From NCBI GenBank assembly GCA_002501855.1, contig DAOM01000040.1, positions 1 through 6,142 on the forward strand: a stretch of 6,142 nt of DNA, in the 5' to 3' direction. Every line of letters begins with the position of its first letter. Positions within the stretch are counted from its first letter, which is position 1. The notes under the pieces are model-generated. The model saw only the letters and a list, made by a program, of their open reading frames with translations, ran no database searches and was not told the DNA's origin. The DNA comes from Candidatus Nitrosopolaris nunavutensis (lineage in GTDB: Archaea; Thermoproteota; Nitrososphaeria; Nitrososphaerales; Nitrososphaeraceae). A program made the position numbers and the translations under genes. This document shows, in pieces, positions 1 to 5,000 of this stretch.

Positions 1-19
1 AGATGTGTATAAGAGACAG
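1..19 (+). other. Tn5 mosaic-end tagmentation adapter (left)
   Basis: The first 19 bases read AGATGTGTATAAGAGACAG, an exact copy of the engineered Tn5 mosaic end used in transposase-based library preparation. It is library sequence, not archaeal DNA. The genome begins at base 20, in the middle of a guaB codon, so the adapter join truncates that gene. This is not a natural inverted repeat. Confidence 0.97.
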
Positions 20-210
20 GCGTTGAAGCGATGGTTCCATACAAGGGGAGCGTAGTTGAGATTATTAGGCAAGCTGTAGGAGGGATAAAATCCGGGCTAA
101 GTTATTGCGGCGCAAAAACGATCTCTGAAATGCAAAGTAACGCTGAGTTTATCAAAATTACACCAGCTGGTTACACCGAGAGCCATCCTCATGATGTAAA
201 TGTCATTTAG
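20..210 (+). CDS. guaB: IMP dehydrogenase, C-terminal fragment
   Basis: This is the last 62 codons of GuaB, cut off on the left by the library adapter; bases 20-21 are the end of a preceding codon, probably Gly. IMP dehydrogenase oxidises IMP to XMP with NAD+, the committed step of GMP synthesis, in the cytosol. The visible part starts [11 protein letters not shown], the segment just after the mobile active-site flap, continues with [16 protein letters not shown], and ends in [14 protein letters not shown] and TAG. The [10 protein letters not shown] tail, whose Glu-Ser-His belongs to the potassium-binding site in the family, is diagnostic. The catalytic Cys loop, the flap Arg-Tyr pair and any CBS domains lie outside the window. 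The following gene runs in the opposite direction, so guaB ends a transcription unit here. Confidence 0.95.
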
Positions 211-475
211 GAAATCCTATCTATTAATGAACTTTTGTACATCTTCTCATTTATCTAACAGATGCTCTCCTCACAAGCTCTTGCTCGAGATTATACCAAT
301 ATAATGGGTAGCTAGGGCGCAGAAGCATAAAGTTCTAGCGAAAACATCGTGTCTAATTCACGAAGACATCGTGCAATATCCCAGCCAGTCTTATAATGCT
401 ATCTACTATAACACATCTCTGAAATTGACGGGACGTCTTTTATGGCAGAGTAATCATCTTTATAGACGGAATAAG
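211..475. other. Convergent intergenic region, no firm gene
   Basis: This is 265 bases between the guaB stop and the stop of the unknown - strand gene. It holds loose T-runs at 233-257 (for example TTTT at 233-236) that could end guaB transcription. A small hairpin, TCGTG-7 nt-CACGA, spans 347-363, and its left arm lies inside an 8-base direct repeat ACATCGTG at 344-351 and 366-373. On the - strand, 312-398 stays open for 28 codons with protein-like wording (GWDIARCLRELD) but has no start codon or ribosome site, and I do not call it a gene. No tRNA T-arm motif is visible. Confidence 0.5.
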
Positions 476-1000
476 TTAGTCTTCGATATGCAAATCTATC
501 GTGTTCGAAACAATTGAGATTTCTTCGGGTTCGGTAAAGTAATGCCTCCCCCAAGAAACTTTGATATCGGCGTAGGTTGTGTGGTTCCCATGATTAAGAT
601 TATTCGTCTCTATCTTGAATATTTTATTGACATCAAATAATAATGATTTTGCCTCCTCGATTGTGACGGGATAAAACGGAGTATCATCTCTAATAATCGA
701 TACCCATATTCGAAATGGGATCTTTGGGCTACGTGTCCAGAACATCGGTGCCTTTCTTGTAATCTTGGTTAGGAAGATCTTCCTACTTTTTACTTTCAGC
801 GCTACGGATATAGACATCCTGAATACGTTATCATGCTTATCGTACGCTGTCTCCCACATCTTCGGATTAAAAACTTCTCGGATATTTCCGTCAATCTTAA
901 AACTCAAATCCAAAGTGACCGGCTCGCCTTTTTTCGTTTTATTTTCATGGTGAGTTTTGTTCAGGATGACATTTGTAATGCTACTCTGTCTGTCTCTCAA
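476..1000 (-). CDS. Hypothetical protein, 174 residues, unrecognised
   Basis: I do not recognise this protein. Its composition looks natural: mixed charge, regular alternation of hydrophobic and polar residues suggesting a mostly beta fold, no signal peptide, no membrane segment, no cysteines and no Walker or zinc motif. The first 25 residues are polar and basic (NKTHHENKTKKGEP), and the ordered part probably starts near LDLSFKIDG. Other notable stretches are PKMWETAYDKHDN (about 47-59), KAPMFWTRSPKIPFRIWVSI (about 83-102) and SWGRHYFTEPEEISIVSNT (about 149-167). The start is TTG at 998-1000; an in-frame stop lies seven codons upstream and no ATG is available. A ribosome-site-like GAAGG (plus-strand CCTTC at 1008-1012) sits 7 bases ahead of it. 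It is transcribed away from rpoL. The competing + strand frames here are shorter and one runs into rpoL, so this strand is favoured. It is likely cytosolic, function unknown. Confidence 0.65.
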   Translation of the reverse strand: MRDRQSSITNVILNKTHHENKTKKGEPVTLDLSFKIDGNIREVFNPKMWETAYDKHDNVFRMSISVALKVKSRKIFLTKITRKAPMFWTRSPKIPFRIWVSIIRDDTPFYPVTIEEAKSLLFDVNKIFKIETNNLNHGNHTTYADIKVSWGRHYFTEPEEISIVSNTIDLHIED

Positions 1001-1020
1001 AATGATGCCTTCATGGTATC

Positions 1021-1029
1021 ATTTATATC
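1021..1029. promoter_or_regulatory. TATA box between the unknown gene and rpoL, possibly shared
   Basis: ATTTATATC reads as an archaeal TATA box on the + strand (TTTATAT) and also on the - strand (GATATAAAT). Its centre, about base 1025, is 28 bases before the rpoL ATG and 25 bases before the TTG of the divergent gene. Archaeal transcription usually starts about 25-27 bases from the box centre. The rpoL mRNA would therefore be leaderless or nearly so, and the divergent transcript would begin about at its own start codon. No other convincing box lies in the 52-base gap. Confidence 0.5.
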
Positions 1030-1052
1030 CTCAATAAGTAGTTGTCTGACTG

Positions 1053-1340
1053 ATGCTTGCAGAAATTGTCGATATAAAAGATCGTGAAATCGAATTAAAA
1101 CTCCAGGACGAAGACATTTCAGTGATGTACATCGTACAGCATGAACTTCTTAAAGAGAAGAATGTTGAATTTGCTGGTGTAGTTCTGAAGCATCCTCTAA
1201 TCAAGGATTACCTCATTAGAGTCGTAACCAAGAAGAATGTGTCTATGGAAGCGTTTCAAGATGCCTGCATGTCTGCTTCTGAGAACATTAAATTGCTTAA
1301 TAGCTTAATAAAGGATGCCTTAAAGAAATATTCAGCTTAG
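1053..1340 (+). CDS. rpoL: DNA-directed RNA polymerase subunit L
   Basis: RpoL is the archaeal counterpart of Rpb11/Rpc19. It pairs with subunit D through an alpha-like dimerisation fold and forms the assembly platform of RNA polymerase. The 95-residue length is normal. Residues 18-43 carry the family core: the acidic DED, the helix with HELL, then VEFAGVVLKHPL. The HPL tripeptide and the following strand (YLIRVVTKKN) are typical, and the C-terminal amphipathic helix (EAFQDACMSASENIKLLNSLIKDALKK) completes the fold. The canonical EDHTLGN wording is replaced by EDISVMY, a lineage-specific variation I would not over-read. The start is ATG at 1053; an in-frame TGA lies two codons upstream, so it cannot extend. 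No ribosome site is present, which fits the leaderless promoter at 1021-1029. tfs follows after 10 bases and is almost certainly cotranscribed. Confidence 0.93.
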   Translation: MLAEIVDIKDREIELKLQDEDISVMYIVQHELLKEKNVEFAGVVLKHPLIKDYLIRVVTKKNVSMEAFQDACMSASENIKLLNSLIKDALKKYSA

Positions 1341-1343
1341 GTG
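1339..1343 (+). promoter_or_regulatory. Ribosome binding site for tfs, overlapping the rpoL stop
   Basis: AGGTG overlaps the rpoL TAG stop (1338-1340) and lies 7 bases before the GTG at 1351. It supports GTG as the tfs start and suggests that tfs is translated from an rpoL-tfs mRNA, whereas the promoter-proximal rpoL lacks such a site. Confidence 0.55.
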
Positions 1344-1350
1344 TAACCTC

Positions 1351-1689
1351 GTGAAGTTTTGTCCTAAATGTGAAAGACGCATGAAACCGAAGATTGAAGA
1401 AGGCATCCTCTCGTGTCCAAAATGTGGTCTTATTGTGGAGAGAGAAGACGAAAAAACGCAAGTAAAAGGGAATTCGATACGGAATGCAGATAGTTCCTCC
1501 CAAAGCTCTCTCAAAATCATGGAGGCCGAGAAGGGATTGGATGCATTGCCGGCAACAACGATTGATTGTCCAAGATGTGGAAATGATATGGCATTTTGGT
1601 GGATGCTTCAGACAAGGTCTGCTGACGAACCCACCACTCAATTTTATCGCTGTACAAAATGCAGCCATACTTGGAGAAATTATGGTTAA
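1351..1689 (+). CDS. tfs: Transcription factor S (TFIIS-like RNA cleavage factor)
   Basis: TFS inserts into the RNA polymerase secondary channel and stimulates cleavage of the transcript 3' end, rescuing backtracked complexes and improving fidelity. The 112 residues have the usual two-zinc-ribbon layout. The N-terminal ribbon uses Cys4, Cys7, Cys22 and Cys25, and a polar Ser-rich linker (about 36-66) follows. The C-terminal TFIIS-type ribbon uses Cys73, Cys76, Cys101 and Cys104. The loop QTRSADEPTTQFYRC holds the catalytic acidic pair Asp92-Glu93, and the end SHTWRNYG is standard. Both the N-terminal ribbon and the acidic pair are intact, so this should be an active cleavage factor rather than an inhibitory paralogue such as Sulfolobus TFS4. 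It starts with GTG, 10 bases after rpoL. Subunit M (RpoM) is an older name for the same family. Confidence 0.95.
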   Translation: MKFCPKCERRMKPKIEEGILSCPKCGLIVEREDEKTQVKGNSIRNADSSSQSSLKIMEAEKGLDALPATTIDCPRCGNDMAFWWMLQTRSADEPTTQFYRCTKCSHTWRNYG

Positions 1690-1696
1690 TTGTATC

Positions 1697-1725
1697 TTTT
1701 GTCATTTTTGTGCTTGTATGTTTTT
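1697..1725 (+). terminator. T-tract terminator after tfs
   Basis: Eight bases beyond the tfs stop come three T-runs in close order: TTTT at 1697-1700, TTTTT at 1705-1709 and TTTTT at 1721-1725. Archaeal RNA polymerase ends transcription at such U-rich stretches without needing a hairpin. This would separate rpoL-tfs from pcn at least partly. A further T5 at 1783-1787 lies closer to pcn. Confidence 0.5.
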
Positions 1726-1799
1726 GCCCTCTCAAAACGCTCGTCGTCCGCGTGGCAGGTTCCCGCATGACTTGATTGCCTGTTTTTAGCACAGCAATG

Positions 1800-1807
1800 T
1801 TTAAAAT
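1800..1807 (+). promoter_or_regulatory. Putative TATA box for pcn
   Basis: TTTAAAAT matches an archaeal TATA box. Its centre (about 1803-1804) predicts transcription starting near 1830, giving pcn a leader of only about 9 bases before the TTG at 1839. The bases between contain no good ribosome site, consistent with an almost leaderless mRNA. With the T-tracts after tfs it suggests that pcn has its own promoter. Confidence 0.4.
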
Positions 1808-1838
1808 CCGAAGATGAGAGCCACAAGATAGAATTGGT

Positions 1839-2591
1839 TTGGTATTCGTAGCTAAGACAAGATCGCCAGACGAATGGAAGGTTATTGTATCTGCTATCTC
1901 TACTTTAGTTGACGAAGCAACCTTTGAAGCTACAGTGGAGGGAATTTCATTCAGAGGGATGGACCCGTCTCACGTGGCCCTTATAGATATTCATTGGCCT
2001 AATTCCACCTTTGAGGGATACGAATGTGATGATTCAGTAAAGTTTGGTGTGAGGGTCGACGAACTATCAAAATTGATCAAGCGAGCTGATAAGAGGGACG
2101 CAATAGAGGTAAGTATGGGAGAAGACAGCATGTTGCATATTAAAATGTATAATGGCTATAAAAGAGAATATAAAATAAGGCTCATCGAGAGTTCCGCGAG
2201 TTCGACTCCATTACCAAAGTTGAATTTCAATTCCAAGCTGGTGTTAAATGCGGTTGCATTTGATAAAGTTCTATCGGACGTGCAGGTGGTGTCTGAATAC
2301 ATTTCGATAGAATCGGAATCCAAGCGGGTAGAATTCTCAGGTAAGGGAGATTCAGGTGAAGCGGACATAATTTTGGAATCCGAAAGCGCGGGTTTAGAAG
2401 AGCTAGAGGTGAAAGAAAATAGCAAAGCAACATACAGCCTCGATTATTTGACGAAAATCACAAAAGCCGTAAGTGGAGCAGGAGGATCAATTGCAGCGGA
2501 ATATTCAAGCAAAATGCCACTGAGGTTGGAATTTAGAATGGCTAACGTAGGGAGAATTCACTTCTATCTTGCTCCAAGAGTGCAAGATTAA
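1839..2591 (+). CDS. pcn: Archaeal PCNA, DNA polymerase sliding clamp
   Basis: PCNA forms a trimeric ring around DNA and tethers replication and repair enzymes that carry PIP motifs (DNA polymerases, FEN1, ligase, RFC). At 250 residues it is full length. The two-domain clamp is visible: domain 1 has STLVDEATFEATVEGISFRG (21-40) and the family signature RGMDPSHVALID (39-50), the interdomain connector is around 118-132 (SSASSTPLPKLNF), and domain 2 has FDKVLSDVQVVSEYISIES, EFSGKGDSGEADI (165-177) and PLRLEF. The C-tail FYLAPRVQD is the usual partner-docking end. Lys/Arg residues at 79-86 fit the DNA-facing surface. The start is TTG at 1839 (MVFVAKTRSPDEWK aligns with the normal clamp N-terminus); an in-frame TGA is eight codons upstream, leaving ATT at 1833 as the only alternative. 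It probably acts as a homotrimer, but whether paralogues exist cannot be judged here. Confidence 0.96.
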   Translation: MVFVAKTRSPDEWKVIVSAISTLVDEATFEATVEGISFRGMDPSHVALIDIHWPNSTFEGYECDDSVKFGVRVDELSKLIKRADKRDAIEVSMGEDSMLHIKMYNGYKREYKIRLIESSASSTPLPKLNFNSKLVLNAVAFDKVLSDVQVVSEYISIESESKRVEFSGKGDSGEADIILESESAGLEELEVKENSKATYSLDYLTKITKAVSGAGGSIAAEYSSKMPLRLEFRMANVGRIHFYLAPRVQD

Positions 2592-2732
2592 GTTTGACCA
2601 CAATCGTTGCAAAGGTAATTTATCTCTGCATGCCACTCCCTGATCCTTCAGCATTAGGACGGAACCGGCCTTATCAATCAGGTGGTCACCAACAGATCTG
2701 TGGTTGTCCGCGAAACTCTGCAGTAGGCGTCA
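2588..2732 (-). pseudogene. Possible decayed zinc-ribbon gene remnant
   Basis: On the - strand the pcn-pyrK gap reads as two protein-like pieces in different frames. The first, from about 2729 down to 2640, contains LQSFADNHRSVGDHLIDK and then AGSVLMLKD. The second, from about 2641 to the TAA at 2588-2590, contains REWHAEINYLCNDCGQT. Removing one base from the CCC run at 2638-2640 joins them as ...LMLKDQEWHAEINYLCNDC. The arrangement S-F/L-A-D...M-x-x-E-Y/W...LCNDC recalls, from memory, the last zinc ribbon of RCHY1/Pirh2-type CHY/RING proteins, where a CPxC precedes it. Here a TGA (2730-2732) stands near that place, and only a shifted frame gives a Cys. There is no start codon, and the end overlaps the pcn stop. 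It could be a relic, a frameshift error in the read, or chance. Confidence 0.33.
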
Positions 2733-2747
2733 GGAGAATAATAACTA

Positions 2748-2762
2748 TGAAACAATAAAAAG
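2748..2762 (-). terminator. T-tract terminator after pyrK
   Basis: Reading the - strand past the pyrK stop, a T5 run (plus-strand AAAAA at 2757-2761) is followed by ATTGTTT about 17-30 bases downstream of the stop codon. There is no strong hairpin. This is a plausible archaeal U-tract terminator for the pyrD-pyrK mRNA. Confidence 0.4.
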
Positions 2763-2777
2763 ATAGATACGGGTACT

Positions 2778-3599
2778 TCAGTATACAATTTTTCGTCCAG
2801 TTTTGTCCCTGTAATACATGCCGAATTCATTCATTTTAGATAACTGCTTTTCACAGAATACAGGACCATCTTTACAAACGAGTTTATCTTCAATACAACA
2901 ACTAGCACAAATCCCTATTCCACATTTCATATGTCGTTCAAGACTGGCTTGAATAGGTAGGGAATACGCAGAAGCAATAGCTAAAACCTTTTTCATCATC
3001 AATTCCGGACCACAGGTATATACACTATCGAACGTTTCCTCTTTAAGAACTTGAGTCATAGCATCAGTCGCAGTTCCTTTAAATCCATAATCACCGTTTT
3101 CCGTACTGACTATTATCTTGTGTTTAGTATCACTCAGAACGGCATCGGCTGTATTTTCAAAAAAAACTTCTCTTTTTGAATTTGCCCCAATTATCAGTCT
3201 GCAACAAATTCTCATTTCGTTCAGTTTTGCGGCTAGTCTAATTAAAGGTACAAGTCCTGTTCCTCCACCAACCAATAGCACCGTTCTTGCATTCGGGGCA
3301 ATCTTGAAATTGTTGCCATAAGGACCACGAATCCCAAGCATCTCACCAATTCGTTTATTGAACAGCGCCGTCGACCCAATTCCCTTTCTGCGTATTGTGA
3401 TCGCGGCGCTATCTACCTCGTCAGCAACCATGACGCTCATCGGTAGCTCTTCGACCCCCGGAATCCAGACCATAAGGAACTGGCCGGGTTCAGCCTTGGA
3501 AGAGACTCTATCCTTAAAGAGGATTGTCTTGACACTATCTGTTTCATTAAGCACCCGTTCAATAAACACGCTTCTTATAATGTTAATATTTATGGGCAA
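2778..3599 (-). CDS. pyrK: Dihydroorotate dehydrogenase B, electron transfer subunit
   Basis: PyrK carries FAD and a [2Fe-2S] cluster and passes electrons from PyrD's FMN to NAD+, making the complex a class 1B dihydroorotate dehydrogenase. The 273 residues follow the ferredoxin-reductase layout. The FAD domain covers about 1-100 (AEPGQFLMVWIP, then ELPMSVMV, then GIGSTALF and IRGPYGNNF). The NAD domain follows, with VGGGTGLVPL (110-119) and CGPELMMKK (196-204). The C-terminal cluster loop MKCGIGICASCCIEDKLVC supplies Cys226, Cys231, Cys234 and Cys242 as likely ligands, just before KDGPVF. The usual Arg of the FAD motif RPxS is Leu52 here. The annotated start is TTG at 3597-3599, inside the end of pyrD (17-base overlap). 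No well-spaced ribosome site is visible, so translation is probably coupled to pyrD; nearby ATA or a later GTG codon are alternatives. Confidence 0.93.
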   Translation of the reverse strand: MPININIIRSVFIERVLNETDSVKTILFKDRVSSKAEPGQFLMVWIPGVEELPMSVMVADEVDSAAITIRRKGIGSTALFNKRIGEMLGIRGPYGNNFKIAPNARTVLLVGGGTGLVPLIRLAAKLNEMRICCRLIIGANSKREVFFENTADAVLSDTKHKIIVSTENGDYGFKGTATDAMTQVLKEETFDSVYTCGPELMMKKVLAIASAYSLPIQASLERHMKCGIGICASCCIEDKLVCKDGPVFCEKQLSKMNEFGMYYRDKTGRKIVY

Positions 3600-4539
3600 G
3601 TCCTACTAACTCCGTGAGGTTCTTCATTCCCTTCCTTTCTAAGTATCTTTTAAGACCCAAACAGATTTTCTGGAATGCCCCAAATCCTTCGAAACCAATC
3701 ACACTACCAAGCTGTATCGCTGATGCCCCTGCGAGCATGAACTCGACAGCATCTTCCCAGCTGAATATTCCACCACAACCAATCACCGGTACCGCGACAT
3801 TTTTAGAAATTTCATAAACACATCTAATGGCAATGGGTTTCACTGATTTGCCCGACAGGCCGCCAATTTTATTACTCAGGACCGGGATTCCACTTTCAAT
3901 GTTGATAGTCATGGCACGAATTGTATTAATTGCTGTAATCGCATTAGCTCCTGCATCGTTTGCAGCCCTTGCAATATCGAGTAGGTCTACGTTTCCAATG
4001 CCAACTTTAACGACAACCGGCTTGAGTGTATGAGACTTTACAGTCTTTACAACCTTGGTCACCATATCTGGATCATCTCCTACCTCCATGCCCATTTTGG
4101 CTACATGAGGACATGATAGATTAATTTCGTATCCAAGAATATTTAGGTCATCGAATTTGTTTATTATTTTTGGAAAATCGTCATGAGATGAACCAACCAA
4201 ACTGACTATTATCGGAACATATGGGTTGGAGGCGATTTCACTCGAAAATGCATCTGCTCCAGGGTTTGCAAGACCCACAGCATTCAGATAACTCCCGCCT
4301 TCCAAACATACTGCAGTAGGATTTCTATAACCCTCTATGGGCTCGCAGCTAATTGATTTGCTCACTATCGCTCCAACATCTGCGTTGTAAAGCCTGTTGA
4401 AAATAGCTTGAGAAATACCTAAAAAACCAGAAGCAAGCATAGTGGGATTACGCAGCTCCATACCTGCGATGTTTATGGAAAGCGTTCTATCATGTTCTCT
4501 CTGTCTCTTTCCTCTCAATAATTTACCCATCTCGAGCAT
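3583..4539 (-). CDS. pyrD: Dihydroorotate dehydrogenase B, catalytic subunit
   Basis: PyrD oxidises dihydroorotate to orotate with FMN in an alpha/beta barrel, the fourth step of UMP synthesis. Class 1 motifs are clear: NPTMLASGF (31-39), SKSIS with Lys61, GGSYLNAVGLANPG (81-94), the catalytic NLSCPH with Cys143 as base (class 1 uses Cys, class 2 Ser), VVVKVG with Lys178, AINT (203-206), GGLSG (226-230), and phosphate-binding VIGCGGI (252-258) with QLGS (276-279). The pyrK partner overlapping its 3' end fixes the subtype as 1B, NAD-linked. The conserved domain begins near LSINIAGMEL (20-29), so the ATG at 4537-4539 adds a basic leader of about 20 residues (MGKLLRGKRQREHDRT); a second ATG three codons on is equally possible. 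It is the first gene of the pyrDK operon and divergent from egtD. Confidence 0.95.
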   Translation of the reverse strand: MLEMGKLLRGKRQREHDRTLSINIAGMELRNPTMLASGFLGISQAIFNRLYNADVGAIVSKSISCEPIEGYRNPTAVCLEGGSYLNAVGLANPGADAFSSEIASNPYVPIIVSLVGSSHDDFPKIINKFDDLNILGYEINLSCPHVAKMGMEVGDDPDMVTKVVKTVKSHTLKPVVVKVGIGNVDLLDIARAANDAGANAITAINTIRAMTINIESGIPVLSNKIGGLSGKSVKPIAIRCVYEISKNVAVPVIGCGGIFSWEDAVEFMLAGASAIQLGSVIGFEGFGAFQKICLGLKRYLERKGMKNLTELVGLAHKY

Positions 4540-5000
4540 CTTAGTTGCACGACTAGTTCATCGTCAGTACTCACCATCTAGAACGAAATCTCTTAGTTGG
4601 CATGTACAAGAAAAAGCTTCCGCATAATACACAAGTACTTGGACAATGAGTCAATAATCTTACTATATAGGATTCATATCCTGGCACAACTTGGTACCAT
4701 AGGTCTCCTCAAGGATTATAAAAATCCCGTGCATACTAAATTTGAGCTAATTTGGGACGTCCAGTAATTGTCAGGTATACTAATTTTATCAGCCTACGCA
4801 GACAAAGCCAAATTATTACTAAAGATCATCCTTAGCGATGTCTTATTGCGGAATAGGAATAGGCACTGGTACAGGGATCTTGGGCGAATCGGAAGAAGGA
4901 TAGATTATTATTAAATACTTTGACAGGCTGTATTAGCTATCGCATGGTTTATTTCACAGACATTCCTGGAGTCGTCGTGACAGGTGCCAGATGAATCCTG
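4540..5000. other. Divergent region between pyrD and egtD, no firm gene
   Basis: These 461 bases must hold the promoters of both flanking genes. Toward pyrD, CTATATAG at 4663-4670 is a possible TATA box; it would give a leader of about 100 bases. It abuts the inverted repeat AGGAT-TCAT-ATCCT (4669-4682). On the + strand one frame stays open from 4597 to 4914 except for a single TAA at 4765-4767, giving 56- and 48-residue pieces with TTG starts (for example KNPVHTKFELIWDVQ, then AYADKAKLLLKIILSD). I recognise neither. A 21-codon Gly-rich frame (ATG at 4838, MSYCGIGIGTGTGILGESEE) overlaps it and is probably chance. No tRNA or other RNA gene was recognised. Confidence 0.45.
4948..4954 (+). promoter_or_regulatory. 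Candidate TATA box for egtD
   Basis: TTTATTT is centred about 50 bases before the egtD ATG and predicts a start near 4977, with a leader of about 24 bases that would include AGGTG at 4982-4986. An alternative AT-rich box, ATTATTAAATA around 4907-4917, would give a leader of about 60 bases. I cannot decide between them. Confidence 0.3.

Noticed and set aside
833..1087. 84-codon + strand frame running into the start of rpoL
   Set aside because: It overlaps the unknown - strand gene and the rpoL 5' end in another frame, shows no protein-like pattern, and would cover the rpoL promoter.
1297..1668. 123-codon - strand frame opposite tfs
   Set aside because: It is antisense to clearly conserved tfs codons, and its composition (many Cys, His and Phe from reversed tfs codons) is that of a shadow frame.
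1731..1790. Possible structured RNA between tfs and pcn (GC-richer patch with CAGG and CCTG arms)
   Set aside because: The stem is only 4-5 pairs, and no tRNA T-arm or C/D-box motif could be found on either strand.
2594..2758. 54-residue + strand frame starting TTG after pcn
   Set aside because: It has no ribosome site and no recognisable motif. The opposite strand offers a more protein-like reading in the same place.
4671..4682. tRNA T-arm-like GGATTCATATCC
   Set aside because: It lacks the GGTTCRANYCC pattern, and no anticodon or acceptor stem pairs around it.
4838..4903. 21-codon Gly-rich frame MSYCGIGIGTGTGILGESEE
   Set aside because: It is too short to support and lacks a ribosome site. 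The Gly-Ile-Gly-Thr run follows from a simple repeated GGNAT/GGNAC pattern.
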